From positions 361,001-425,000 of the forward strand of contig JAQGDQ010000097.1 in NCBI GenBank assembly GCA_030141605.1: a DNA stretch of 64,000 nucleotides, in the 5' to 3' direction. Positions 13,703 through 28,300 of the stretch are shown piece after piece. Position 1 is the first letter of the stretch. The number at the start of each line of letters is the position of its first letter. This stretch comes from Tubiluchus corallicola (Eukaryota > Priapulida > Priapulimorpha > Priapulimorphida > Tubiluchidae). A program made the position numbers and the translations under genes. The notes beneath the pieces are model-generated. The model searched no databases and had not been told where the DNA came from. It was given only the letters and a program-made list of their open reading frames with translations.

Positions 13703-15095
13703 TACTATCCTTGCTGTTCACTAAAAAGAATATTAAACTAAAAGAAGCTACAGACACATCAAGTTAGTTAAAAAATGCAACAAAAACACAAATGCATTTT
13801 TCAAAGTTTCAAATTTTAACACTTGCAATACTTTATTAATAAATTACCAAAATAAGTTTTAATATATCATCAAAATTTTTGGCCTACTTTGTCATAAAAT
13901 GGATAAACAATATAAAAAATAATCTGCCACCAGTTCTAACAGCAAGCTAAATCTATAATAGCAACTTTAAATTTTAAGCACTTCTAAGTAATACTACTAT
14001 TCATAATGTTAATACTGAAGAATTCACTAATTTCTATACATTACTGATAGTCATTTCCCACAGTATATTAACGCAAATGCACCCGATTAACCTGATGGGA
14101 AATTAATATGTCACTATGCAAAATATATATTTAGTAAATAGTAAATCAGTTGTTTAAAACGCCAAAAAACAGCTGCAAAAAATCTTGCCAGAAACACTAA
14201 TTCATTTAGTTTAAATGGTTTAAACTAATAATTCAAATGTTTAATATTTGTATGTAAATGAGTGAAGCATTAGCAATTATAATTGATCCTACAAGCTCGA
14301 AATTCAAAACGTCTGTGGTAAGGCAGCGCTAGTAAACCACATATTTTTAATGTGAACACCACGGTAAACAGCTTATGTCAATTATCATGTTCAATTAATT
14401 GTCGTAGAGGCTTACTATAACATCACCACGTGCCTGTCACAGTTTCATTTTCTATGTTTATATCCATTTTTGATGTCCATCATAGTAAGCTACAGAGTAG
14501 CTATAGAGTAGGACAATAAAAGCTCTAAGATACACATGGAAAGACCCACCTTAAAAAGGTCTTACAAAATTTCCTATGCAGATCACTAAATAATCCTAAA
14601 AAGTATGTACAACACAGAATAATGACAGTAAATAAAAATCTACTTTAAATATAGTTAAACTACTAAACATAACTTAAAGAAATGGCTACCTTCCCAGGGA
14701 ATCTCGAAAAACGAAAAATGCTTCAAATTGTGAACGTGCAAAGCCCAAGTTCAAAAACTACCTAAATAGTACAATAACAATAGCAACTTCCTGTCAACCT
14801 CATTGTTTATGCAACTTAACTAATAAACTCAATTTGCAATCTTTCATCTTAATATGCATTATTAATGACTAGACAGTAATTGATTGATGATCAAACTTTG
14901 GTTTGTCACATGATTTTCTACATTTGACTTCAAAATTATTTACATGAAAAATTCAGACACATGGTCTCTTGCTTTTTGTTATCTATGTCTGATGTGAAAG
15001 ATGCACCTCCTCTAACAAATGGACTAAAAGGCAATTAATGCAATTTTATATTGAAAGCACTGAAAACTTGGGTCAGCACTGACTATTTGCAGAAA

Positions 15096-15180
15096 TACAG
15101 TCAAACCTCTTTATAACACCTACTTTGGGACTGCAAAAAAGTCGGAATTATAGTAAGTTAGTCATTATAACGAGGTGAAC
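15096..15180 (+). mobile_element. pogo/Tigger-like terminal fragment
   Basis: Begins TACAGTCAAACCTCTTTATA and matches the reverse complement of 55180-55260 over about 80 bp. The CAGT-AACCTC-TATAAC design is typical of pogo/Tigger termini. Only one end is evident. Confidence 0.6.
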
Positions 15181-15675
15181 TAATAGGTACATCTCTATGC
15201 AAATATGGACATTTTGTTTTGGTACAAATTTGGGCATTAAACGAGGATGCCATCATAAAGGGGTGTGTTATGATGGGGTATGTTTGTAAGTTGAATAGTA
15301 CACATAACTATCATAGAACTAATTTAACAAAACATAATGCAAAAAAATTTTTCAATATTATCCCAAATGCAATTGCACTAGTATTATCACAGGAAATTAA
15401 AGAAAAGCGCGTTAACATTAATTCAAGTAGTCAAGCTATTTCAGAAGTGCTACTTATTGGCCTGTTTGCATTCCAAATGGAATGTAAATGCAATTTATAG
15501 CTGGCAAGTTTCCATTCCAAACAAATTTGTTTTTAACATATTTTTCCATGACCTAGTGATTAATAAATTTCATGGCAGCTGCTAAACTAAATTACTTTTA
15601 AGCTGTCACCAACAAGCTATGATTTTTCCCATTCTTTGGCAAAAGATAAGAAATTTCTCTATTTTAAAACATGTC

Positions 15676-18600
15676 TCATCGGTTATCTTCTCTGAGCAAA
15701 GTGCTGGCATCAGATGCCCCCTGTCTACTACCACGTCGACGGTAATACAACTGCAAAAACCATGTTATTATAGGCACTAATATAAATAGGCACACTATGC
15801 CACCAAGAATGCAGACTCCAACCATCATTATGGTCGTGATTTGGTCAACAGATGAGTAAGAGCAATCATTCGTATCACCTGAAAACAGAAAGTAACATCA
15901 TTCATGAACAATTTATCTCAGGAACAAGCAAACTACAGGCAGTGCATCACAATTCATGATTTTGACACAGCTGTAACACACGTCAAAATATTTAAAAACT
16001 ATTATTTTCATATTACTATATATATATAAAACTATATTTCATAAAACTATATATTACTTGCATTACAATGTCCAGAACACTAGAAAGCCAAAAAGAGGCC
16101 AATTCTCCATAAACATCCACAAAGTCACATCAGTAATCATCAATGGAAATATGATAAGCTCATTTTGTCAATCATAACTGGAACCCAGAATACTAAGCTT
16201 CTAAGCTATTTTAATGGTATTAAAATGAACTAATAAAGACTTACCTTCATATATAAATGGCCCTTCTATGTAAGGTTCTTGCACAAATGAATCCATAGAA
16301 TCACATGTAGATTGCGCAAAACCAATCCTTTGATTTTCACGGTCAAATATGATGTAAAACCCTTCCAAGATCACTGCACCTATCACAGTACCTGTATAAA
16401 AAAATAAACGATTTTCGCCTTCGTTAGCACTGACTTTTTTATCAATACATAAGCTAGAAATTACCAATGTACCATCCACCTAGAAACAAGGAAATTAAGT
16501 GAATGCACAATGTATCACGAAATTAGATTTTATTGAAAACAAAAGACACATGACTCAAATCAAAAGGCACGTGGCATTAAAGTCCAAAAGAATTACAGTC
16601 ATTGAAATGAGAACCTACTGATTGTAACCAGACGTGTTAACCATTTATGCCACACAGTGGCCAGCAGCCACATACTAGCATCCGTAATGCTCAGGATGCG
16701 TGATCAACACCGGAGCTAAGAAAGATTACTTCTTTGTCACGATAATTATAACTATTCTGAACAAAAATAAAATCAGTTAATTGGTAACTATTATTGTTTT
16801 CCTTGGACTGATTAACAAAACTAAATCAAGAAAATCATCAAGTTCAATTACCGCCTAATTAACCTTTCCAGCTGCAGAAATCAATAGTTACACTATTTTA
16901 AAGCATTTTTTTAATTTTGTACATTATTCCCTAGCAAACAAACACAGAGTGTTAAAAAGTTTGTTGCACTTCCACTAATAACAAACATATATCATTCTTA
17001 CATCTTCCTAAGAAATTTGCAAAATCTAACAAAATCTTAGAAATATGGTGCATGTCTTTACCTGAATCAGAAAAAGCTATAGAAAACTTGAAGCAGTCTT
17101 CAGCTGAGTCGCTGCTCACAACCCTCAAATATTGCTGTAAATACATAAATGCAAAACAATACTTCAATATGCCCTTCAGTCAATTAAAAAGAATTTAAAC
17201 AAAGGTTCTACATCCAAAACTTATGAACGTTACTAAGGCAATCAACAATATCAAAATGGTTCTGCAGGAAGCACTTACAATTGCCATTGTGAGACTATCC
17301 AAAATTCCTGCCTTAAGCATTCTCGTAATTCTATTGCATATTCGTGACAATAGCAAATAATGCATGATGTATCCAGCTAGGAGATTTGACTTCAAGAGTG
17401 AATGAAACTACTGAGCATTATCCATATTTTGTAAAAATGACTACTTGCCATCAAACCCAGAACTTCTTGCTTACATTAATAAGGTCTTTATTTGAGTGAG
17501 TAACCTAACCACCATGTACTTTCAGTTTGCTGGTACATAACTTTACACATACAATTATTATGTAGTTATGCATGATTTACTGGCTTGTCTTCAGTTCTGT
17601 TATAAAAAAAGCAACCATAAAGTGGTGTCTCGATGTGCAATCTACTCTGGTTAAAAACCCCAATTTTTGAAAATTTTTGTAAAACTTACATCGGTTATAC
17701 TTGTTAGTTCTTCGCTAATGTTTAAATCTATCTCTTCACAACATTTTTTCTGCTAATTTATCTTACTAATCATATTATATTTAGCTAAGTCCGAAATGTC
17801 TATGTAAAAAATAAATTTATTTCAATTATAATTTTGGTTGTTGTTAGAGTAATAGTTCTAGTTTAGCTATAATCCTTTCAGGAAGGGTGGTGGAACACAC
17901 CTGCGTTGAGCCAGATGATGTAAGGCAGGTGGCGTACCGCAATTGCTCTCTTCCGAACCTACCCAATTGACACTTTTTAAAAACCACTTTTAACTGTAAA
18001 CTACTTTTTAAAAACACCTCCACCTGGCTAAGCTTTACGACAAAAGCTCAAATTTCATTATGAGAAACTTTTCACTAGAAAGACCTCAGAACATACAGAT
18101 CATTGCTATTACACCATCAATTGTTCCCTGCTACGTAGGTGATAATTATAAGAACATTAATCTGTTACTATTTTTAGAACGGTAAAGAACTGTACACAAC
18201 ACAGTATATAGAATATTGCTCATTATTAATTCTAACAGTGATTTCATTTTCAAGTTAGATACAGCTAGTAACTTTCAAAATAGACAAGTAGTGCTTTGTA
18301 TGTATTATCCACAAATAAAATTAACTGGATAAATAATCACAAAAACGTTTACTAATAAAAACGACGAAGGGAGTAGTGGTTTCCCAGAATATTGTTATTA
18401 TTAATAAATCTTCTTGCTATTAACTGTTTCTTTATTTTTGTAGTTTGTTACATTATTTTTTTTCAGGACCATTACTAATTAGTTATTAATCTAGCAAATT
18501 AACCAATAAACAAAACAATTGTCTTACCTGTGGAACAATGTGTAATTTAAATGTTGAATTTGCATCCTGTGCAACTGAGAGTGACAAGTTTGGAAAATCT

Positions 18601-21600
18601 GACCACGGAACCATGTACACTGGCCAACAAATTAATTTATTTCCACTCCAGAAATCCTCGAGCGGTTTCTCTTCAAGCTAAAACATTATATATATATGTC
18701 AGACTCCCAGGTGGATTTACACATGGCTGCCAAAATAAGTAAGGTGTTAAAATATGCAATGTAACTTAGGTTAGGGTCATAAAATGATCAACAGAAACAT
18801 TTAAGTAAGCGTAAAAAGGTAATTTTGTACATGTTAAATTTACCTTAAAACATTTCGAATTAGGGGTTTCGTTTTGATTGCTCGTTAGTTTGTATGTATG
18901 GCGGGAAAATAAAATAATCATAAAATTATCTAGGAAGTTAGTTAGATTTAGTTTACCAATTTAAACTAATAGTACAAATTTATGGAGTTCTCTGCTAGCT
19001 CAAATTATTGACTTATTTGTTTTTTACAGCAACAACTAAAGCATCAAGACTACCAACCGCTCCACATAATAGTCGTTAAAAATGACTGACATTACACAAA
19101 TGATCAGTATTCACAAATTGCTCTGCTTTAAATTTGCGTTGACAACACCCACAAACCAGAAAAATTCTCTAATTACTGAACCACATTTAAAATAATAACC
19201 TCATAATAATTAAATCAATTTTATTACATTTGTTTGTGCATTTGTAAATTATAGCTGCTTTACAACATCAGACACTATGAAGCATACCGTAAGATGAGAT
19301 TTGATTGACTCTATCACTTTGGTAAAAACCGGCAGCGGCAAACGCAAATTTGTCGTTCCACTGTCAACAATTGTCTTATCACTGTTGAGTTCTTCACATT
19401 TCACAGGAACTTCATCACCATTGACTTCAATACTAGTGAGAAGTATTTCGTAATACCACTCCTTTACTATAGGACTATACAAAAGAGGTTCTTTATAAAG
19501 TTTTTCATCCACTCCACCTAATACCTAGCAAAAACATAACAAAATGCTACTTCAAAATCTCAAAGCTGTGTCTAGGAACAGGACAAAAGTAAAAAAAAAA
19601 CAGCTGAAATGATATATATTACTCTGAACTTGTTTTCTGTCAAGTGTTAAAAAAATTCATTTCATACAATAGGTCATATTAAAAAACGAGAACTGGTACT
19701 GTAAAAGCAGGAATATACTATAGCCCTAAACTTTGCCTTTGTTGACTAATAAAATGCTATGCTGTCACCAAATCTGGTTTCAAAATTTAGCTTATGATTG
19801 CACACTCGATAACAATGGCAGCTCTTTAGAAAAATGGCTGTTAATGTACAACTATTGGTTAGCTCATTTAACCACCCTTACCAATTTAAAAAGCATTAAA
19901 GTCACCACCATCACTACTATTACCATCGGTAATTGTCAATCGTCACTACTCACAGCTGAATGAGACCGATTCTTTCATTTGCATTAGCAAAAGTGTAAAA
20001 AACAGCGGACTTGCGAAATCATATGTAAGAATATTCAGTTTTCAGTATGGTAATTCAAACTAATTATACTGAAACTACTGCAAGTAACGTATCTTTGTTT
20101 TTTAAGTGAAAAACAGCTACATTAATGGAAGAATTATTGCTCACAAGTGTTCCACTTAACCAAGATTCATTCGGAATGCCACTTGTCTCTATTCCACACA
20201 ACTGTAGAGAAAAAATGTCGTCTAAGTCATGCTGTTTGACTAATGAATCAAAAAATGGCGTGACATCCTCATCCGGCTGAAAATTGAAACAAATAATCAC
20301 TGCAAATACAATTGAAATTCGCACGCTATTCCGACAACATACCATTTTTATTATATTGGTTCATCTAATTAGGCATCCCATTTGTACATTTAACAGTTCA
20401 TTAGAGACATAAGAAGATGAGCCACATGTTATAAACAATCCTAGAGATACAGGTCAAAATTCCCCTAAAAATGCCAATTCCCAGTTTCCTACATTTTAGT
20501 TGGCGTTTCGAACTTTAAATTATGGCAATTCATTTTTAAAAACGTAATGCATGTATACTGCACAATTGTACAGCAGCATGTATACTGAGCTACAATTCCA
20601 CAGCAGCAAACCACAACCAACACACTAACTTATGGACTGGCCTAAATGCACTTCTACCCTTATTACAATGGAGAAGCTTGTTGACAGATTTCGATACTAC
20701 ATAGTCTGTACACTAGATTTATTCATATTAATTATATAACACAACTGTTTATATACTAATATAATAAATGTCTGACAAATATAATAACAGCTTACAAATT
20801 TACCCTGGCAATAGCACTATAACCCATCCCTAATATCCCTTCCCAGTTTGATCCATTGATAAAGAAGTCTATGGAGTGGGTTATACAAGCTACATTAGCA
20901 ATGACAGAAAGATTTCCATGGTCTACTGGATGGATGATGTCCGTTGCCATTAAACCTTGCCACATACCCTGTGTGTACGGTACTGTTATCTTCTCTCCAC
21001 TTGTTATGAAAGACGATGAACTGTGCAGAATATTAAAAGAGAAAATTAGCCTTAAACCAAATTTGGCAAGAGAGGCTGTAAAAAAGCAGCAACTGTGTCA
21101 GAAAATAGGTAAAATATTTAAAAATGAGTATTTAAAATTGGAAGTGTACGAAACCATACATGTATGCTGTCTTTTCTTTAAGTATAGCTAATATTTATAT
21201 TAATAAGTTGTATATTATATTTATATTATTAGTTTGAAATTTAGTAGCTATTACAGCCATGCATATTTTCAGTCTAGCATTATAAAATAAAAGCTGCTAA
21301 AAGAAACACATAGAACTTACATTTGTGAATTTAAAGCACTTAAATGCTAGTGAAGAATATAGTGCAAAAAGGATGTTAATTATGTGAGTGACCACAGGTT
21401 ACACAATAGGTGAACATTTCCAAATGTTTTAGTGTCATTTGCAGCAATTACATAAAATCACATGTAATACATGTGTAGCATGTACACTGTGTGGCACAGT
21501 GCAGAATAGCAGAATATGAGGCTTCCAGCTACAGATCTTTATGCTTATATGGTATTTGATAAAAGCTGGTAATACTGTTAAACAAACAGCTGGCTAAGAT

Positions 21601-23568
21601 CACAGTTGTGATATACATATATATATATATGTGTGTGTGTTTGCAGAAATCTTAATTACCTTATATATATATATTAAGATTTCAGCAACCATTGTTTCTT
21701 AACACATTGACTCGTTCACTCATTCTAAGAAAAGAGGATGATTCTTCCGACCGATAATACTGATAACATATTTCTGATAATTAAACATTACCTTAGAAAC
21801 TTAGTTAGCAATGATATCACAACTGAACACGATTTTCAAACTGCAAAAACATTCTGCGAACATGTTATATGTTTACAAAAGCGAAATAGTGATATTGTGC
21901 AGCACTGAGAACTTAGGCTTACACCAATTCAGCACTTTAATTTTAAGTTAAAAATTAAAAACCCAGGCCTACTGCTGTTCAAACATGCAATTTCACCACA
22001 AGTGTGTTCTATATCAAAACTAAACTGAGAGATACAGTGCCTTATGTTTGGGTAATGCATTTCTGAGATGTAGGTGCTGCATCTATCTAACTAGTGAATG
22101 GGAAATGTATATGACAGTGAAAAACTAGCAGTACAAAAAAAAATAAACTTCTGTGGTAATCGTCCTTTCACGTAAATTATTCTTGAAGAAACAATATTTT
22201 CCCTTTCAATATTTTTTACATGTGCAATCATTCTAAGCTATGATTTAACATTGGATCCAGTGCTCCCTGAAAAATGGAAGACATCACTGCAAGCTAGCTG
22301 TGGATTCTAGTGTTTAAACACAGAACACATTGTTCAAATAATAAACTGTTGATAAAAAAGGCTCATTTAAAAAGCTATACCTGTTCACATTAAAATAAGT
22401 TGAGATATAAGGATGTCTGGATGCAGCCACAGCTAAATTGCTGCTCCCCGTGTCCAATAATACGCTTAGCTGAAATAAATAAAGATGATCAAAAACTTAC
22501 CTAGAATTTACAATACACTCAAGTGTAAAAATCACTTTATTATTAATATGTTATGCAGATTTATTCAAAATAAATCATGTCATACATTCAAAACAAAGAA
22601 AATAATTTTGTTTAAGTTGTTAATGTGGTCACTTATGTTAAAAAAATACTAGAAATTTCAAACATTTTCACACTAACTACTGACAGGGGAGCTATTGCCA
22701 CCTTGATTACCATCTCATTAATCAGTGTTTCGCAAACATTTTCATAAAAGAAAGCAATATGATTTTTCATAGTACTTACAATTTAGCTTACAATTTACTT
22801 TTAACTATACCTTTTGGAAAAATATAAGAATTTTAAAACTAGATTATAAAATGCTAAATCTACAGGTTTAAATAACATTAAGATGTAGATGTACATGTGA
22901 GATCTTCTGTTTTCATAAATTCACACAAGAGAGTTGGTCACAACAAATTACACAAAATTGCTGTCATCTTATATTTATATATTTACTTTATCAATTTTTG
23001 CACAATATACTTACTACAGTTTACACAAGTTATTGCTTAAGCAAGTAAGCATCCTTCTAGTGTTGTACAAAAAGGAAACCAATCCATATTACATAGTTTA
23101 AAGACCCCTTTTTTTATTTGAAAGATAGTAATAACCGTATATACTAGTATTGCAAAAATGAATTTTAATTTATATAAATCTCTATAGAAATAGATGGGTA
23201 ACTAGTCATATTAGGTAAAGTGCAATTGAATTGATACACAAGTCTAAAATCTGACATTAACTATTTCTCAAAGACAGAAAAAAGCTTACCTTTTGAGGAG
23301 GAGTTCCTATGTTAATGTCCACAAAATATCCTTGTCCTGGTTTACCACGCAAGGTATTTTGAGAAGGTTCACCATTTCTTTTATGATTTTTTTCTATTTC
23401 ACCTTGTTTTCTTAGTGATCCAACTATACTATCACTGGTTTCATATGTCACAGGAGGTTCTACAATAGCAGCCCTTAAAGGAATTTGAAAGACTTCGGCC
23501 ATTGCATGAACACAAAGCACCACCAATAAAATTATGCCAACATGTTTCTCTGCAAACCAACTCATCAT
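15676..23568 (-). CDS. BACE: Beta-secretase-type transmembrane aspartic protease (BACE), complete, 9 exons
   Basis: A type I membrane aspartyl protease of the secretory and endosomal system that cleaves membrane protein ectodomains. Exons: 23568-23290, 22469-22381, 21020-20804, 20276-20145, 19524-19288, 18677-18528, 17134-17062, 16391-16245 and 15878-15676. They join in phase to 508 aa, against about 501 for human BACE1. An N-terminal hydrophobic signal (IILLVVLCVHAMA) precedes a propeptide and LRGKPGQGYF. The catalytic aspartates are Asp99 (DTGSSN) and Asp293 (DSGTTN). BACE landmarks VPYTQG, FFINGSNWEGILG, PFFDSLVKQ, EGFYIIFDR and RIGFA are all present. A single membrane span lies near residues 455-484, followed by a tail with the acidic dileucine sorting motif DASTLLRED close to the C-terminus, as in vertebrate BACE. 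Two adjacent ATGs start the frame. BACE1 versus BACE2 cannot be assigned. Confidence 0.97.
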
Positions 23569-25344
23569 GGCTTTAGTGTTTGAACGTGATGTGCATAACG
23601 ACTATTAAGAAGATTCACTCATTCAGTCTGTTCACCAAGAAGATCTTTCAACTCTTTATCACTGAAACTCGTTTCTGATTATATTACTTATGTAATTTCA
23701 ATGACTTGACTATTTTAATGCATGTATTGATTTACGAACTCTTCAAAGGTAATGGCCAGCATTCACCTAATGTCTCTTCAAAGATGTACTTCAAAAGAAA
23801 GGGAGGCATTATTTAGTTCACATATAATTAATATACCACTGCAAGTGCGTAACATTAAATGTTCAAATTATTTTCACTAAGTCTAGTGATATGCTGCATA
23901 TCAATTGCCTAAGACAATTACGTATATTGGTGTCGAACTTGTCGACATGTCGAACAGCAATGCATTTTAATATTATTTTCATGAATTTCTTGCAGTAAGA
24001 ACAAATTTCACTATATCCTGTAGGCAAAGTGGAAACCACCAACTAGCGTCGCGCCAGTGATTTCACATCGATTTTATTTTGCATTGTGTGCGACCAATTT
24101 GTCAAAGCATCAGCCACTTTTAATTAATTTTTTCTTTAAATATACTAAAAGTAGTTTAAGAACAGAAGATAGACACTATAGCTATCTTTTAGATCAGTTG
24201 TTGTTGACTTAAGTAGACTTTCACTTTTTGATAGGCACTTATAAGTAGGTGATGCACTTACTTCTGGTTGTTTCACCAAATCATCTATTTTACGAGTATT
24301 TGCATGTAACTTGTTTTTCTGCTCGTTGTTTGTGCAAAGGATTAAATAAATAATTAAATAAAATTGAACATATTTGTTGTTTTTAGCAACAAAAATGTGT
24401 AAGACTAGATTAATTAACACTAGTGAAGAAGTACAGGAGCAACGATTAGTCTCTATGGTCTAGACCATTAAACAGTTTGGGTAGAAGTCAAGTCAGGCTG
24501 TTTTTGCTGTGCATGTAAAAAATGTTTTCACAAGACTGATAAGTTGTTCTGCCAACGAAAACTTTTGTCAGCTGCGTGTCTGCTACAAAGCAGTTGCAGA
24601 TCGAAACTTAATGCTCAACAGCAGTGTCTACTTTTATGTTAATTGCAATGTAAGCAGAAATATCTCCATTAAGTCATTATCTAGAATAATCTTTAATGAG
24701 GAGATGCTTAACTGGTAAAGGTATGTAAACCACATTCATTAAATTTTGTGTGATAACTCTCACAATACACTATATGGTTCACTGAAGAGGGATCAGGGCA
24801 TATAACTCAGTACCAAAAATAATGTCTGGCAATATATATCAAACACTGTTATGATAAGTGTCGTACTCTTCTTCATACTAATTACTGCAATAAGTATAGT
24901 ATTTAGTGTAATAGTAATAGGAGCAGTATGGCAGCAGAACTCCACAGAAGTCGGTTTCTAGCAGTCACACATAAACCATGGGTCTGTGACAACTTATCCC
25001 GTCATATCTAAACAAACCGCCCTAAAATATTAGGCACTTTAGAGAAAAAAATACAAGCAGTTGCGTTCTCTCCCTCGCACCATCTAGGTTACCATGGTTT
25101 CCCTTCTGCAACGAAGTGGGTTATCCCCTGTTTTTTTTAATCTATTAGTGCAGAATGGAATTTTTTACAATTAACAACAGTGTCAATAATAATACTGTAG
25201 TACAAAATGGTAATAATGCAATATAACACTAATGTATACTGAACACTCAAAAATTCATAAATTAAAATCGTATAATACAAAGCACCAAACTTCAATGTCT
25301 AAAGTTGAAAAGTTTGCTGAAAAAAGCTATTAAATGTGGATCAG
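23569..25344. other. Intergenic stretch upstream of BACE
   Basis: Should contain the BACE promoter and 5' UTR at the left and the 3' UTR of the kelch gene at the right. A 91-codon minus-strand frame at 24145-24420 has no recognisable domain and is AT-driven. I see no repeat or gene that can be supported. Confidence 0.5.
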
Positions 25345-28300
25345 TCAAGTTTTTGGCATCTTATACACAAGGGGTTGCATTCCTAGTGCTGGTTTTGGAT
25401 GAGCAGACAGATCTTCTATCCAGTTGTCTGTTGTGGTGTCATAGCAAAGGACGTCTCCTAAACTTGTCTGAACGCTTTTCTCATCTGTTCCCCCAAATAT
25501 TAGTAAGCGTGAATCTGCAAAAAAATTTAAGCAGTCAACTTGCAGCATGGTTATGGAGATCCATAATTCCTGGAATCTGAACGGTCTGAACTACACTCAA
25601 ATAGCTTCCATCAGGTCTTAAGCCAAAAAGTAGCCTAAAACTACATAAATGTGATACTATTAGCTCAGAACAAAATCATACAAGTAAGAGAATTCGCCTT
25701 CTACTTTACTGCCGTCGTCAGTCACTACCATCATGATCATATGCATCATAATCATCATTTTCATCATCAACATCGTCATCATTATGACAGAACATAGCCT
25801 TATCAGGGACATAAGACATGCAAACAGCAACAAAAGCAGGCAAAACAAAAAAAAAGAAACTAAGCAAGCAAAACAAACAAACAAAGAAACGATTGACGGG
25901 CTGACTAGTTAGTCAGTCAATCCGCCGATTGATCAGTCATCAGTGATTAATTGATTAATAAGTTAGTCAAGAAAACAACAAACAAGAAAGGCAAGTACAA
26001 ACAAGCAAACAAGCAAAAACTAATCTTTTAATGAAACTGCAATAGTATACCAGCAGTACCTGCACATGCAATGACACAACGCCGCCTCTCGGATTTCATG
26101 CGAGTAACTTCAGTCCAAGTTTCTGACTTAATGTCATACACTTCAATTGTGGAAAGATGTTCTACGTGCTTTTCAGGCTCAAGAGATCGTGAGAAGCCAC
26201 CAGTCATGAACAACCTGCCATCAACAGCATTCAAACACAAGCCCGCCCTGCCATCCACCAATGGCTTCTTTTTGATCCACCTGAAAAATCATGAAAAGTT
26301 GTACTTATCCCAAATCATGAATGCCATTAAAGAATAGGTAGAAGACAGACAGATTTACAGCTCCTACTTGTTTATAACAGGATCATATGCCTCCACATCA
26401 GCGGACAGTGGGAGACTTCCAGATGGTCCTTCTTCTATACCTCCAACTACAAAAATCTGGTTATTATAAACGGCAGCCCCAAAAAGTCTGCGAGCTTGGT
26501 TCAATGGAGCCACTATTGTCCACTTGTTAGTAGCTGGGTTGAAAACTTCCACACTCTTAAGGACCCTGAAAGCAGAGGTAGAATTTGTTTCATTTAAAGA
26601 TGACTAATGCACAAGTTTACCTGTCGCGGTGACTTGCATATTATATTAAATGCATAGGCCTAATTTTTTGTTACTGATATAAATCTCAGGTTAAGTCAGG
26701 ACTGGATTACCCTTCTTAGTATAGGCTAGTATAGGCAAGGGCCCTCAAGCTTGAGGGACCCTTCTATAAGTTTTTCAAATATTTTTTGGAAAATAAATAT
26801 TATAGATATTATAATATTTCGCATTGCTGAATAATTCATTTACTTAAAATAAAATTTTAACTTTAAAAAAGTAGGCAAGAGAGCCTGAAAACCCAATTTT
26901 AAAAAGTGGCACTTGTTTGTGGCTCCTTATTAAAAAGAACCACTTTTGATGGGCACCTATAATTAAATTTTCATTAGCCTAGAAACTTCAAAACGTCAGA
27001 ATCCGACCCTGGGTCAAGTGCAAAAATAATGCGTACTAAAATCAAAATCATTTCATAATAAAATAGGCTACAGCTACTACTGCCAACCCAACTACGACCA
27101 TCATTTTAGCTTTAGAGAAACTTACTTCTTTTTCCCGTCCTGTCCTCCAATAGCATATATTACACCATTAAGTGCGACGCATGCGTGGTACATCCTTGGC
27201 GTCATCATCTTCGGAAGTTTGACCCAGATTTTCTTGTTTAAGTCGTATCTGTATGAGTTTTTGATTAGATTTGCTTCTGCTTTTTGGATGCCTTTTGCTC
27301 CTCCTGAAACACAGTGAAATTTCAGAAAATAGCGAGTTTTACAGTAAAATGCTACTATAAGAACTTGTAGGAACACCATTACCTTAGTATTTCAGCTAAA
27401 TTAAAAATTATATTTCAATTACGTAGTAAAAAGAAACATAAAAAGTCCGTTCACTACTTTACTCGGACGCAAAGGTCTCATGCAGTTCTTAAGCTCGCGC
27501 TACTGTTAACTGTTGATTCTGCTCTACAAGCAGTATCAGTGAGTCACTACACTTGGTTGTATAGAACTCACCAACCCAACTCTAAACTTTTTGGTTGCTC
27601 CCTTTCCCTTTTTTCACAAAAATTCTTTCTACCACTTATAGAAAGTTACGTCTTCTATAGGTTTCTTCAAGTGTTCAAGGAATTTTGACTGCCTATAAGA
27701 TTTGGTCTCCTTTTCGGGAAAAACCCTGGGCATTGCTAAATGTACGGTAAATGTCTTAGCTACTACAATAACTTTAGAAACATCACAATTAATTTGCCAT
27801 ACACATCACGATGCTAGCCAAACTTGTTGTATTATGTCCTGTTTACAGTCACGAATGTCTTGGTACTATAACAATTATTAGTACAACAAAACTTGTAAAC
27901 TTGGGTACTAATTATGATAAAAACGTAATCAAAGCTGCTACCCCGACACTTGAACTACGTGGTTAAATACGTACACCTGATAACCAACAGCAATAAACAA
28001 CGTTTCGAAGCTTCTACAATGCTACAAGAGCGGCACGCTGCTCACCTATGACGTAGATGGAAGAGCTGAGCAAGACAGCGGCATGATGAAGCACTCCTTC
28101 TGGTATATCCTTTTCACGATTCCACTCATTTGCTTCCGTGTCGTAGGACCAAAACTGTCTACCTGCATCTCTACAAAATAAAAATTTTCTGATTTAGAAA
28201 AGTTGCAACAGGGTAATGCAAATAGGCAGAACACTGATGCCAATAACTCGTGCCATTCACGGGTTATTTAATAACAGCACTCGTACTTTTGCCACTTCTG

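Larger units (their letters stand above)
11363..15675. other. Intergenic stretch between PLCG and the BACE gene
   Basis: The PLCG 5' region lies at the left and the BACE 3' region at the right. I see no supported gene. It holds direct-repeat copy B, the TA-flanked element at 13259-13702 and a Tigger-like terminal fragment at 15096-15180. Short open frames here lack coding character. Confidence 0.6.

Noticed and set aside
21641-21687. Hairpin with CAGAAATCTTAA arms around TA repeats
   Set aside because: Short arms around a TA microsatellite in a BACE intron; easily explained by simple-sequence slippage.
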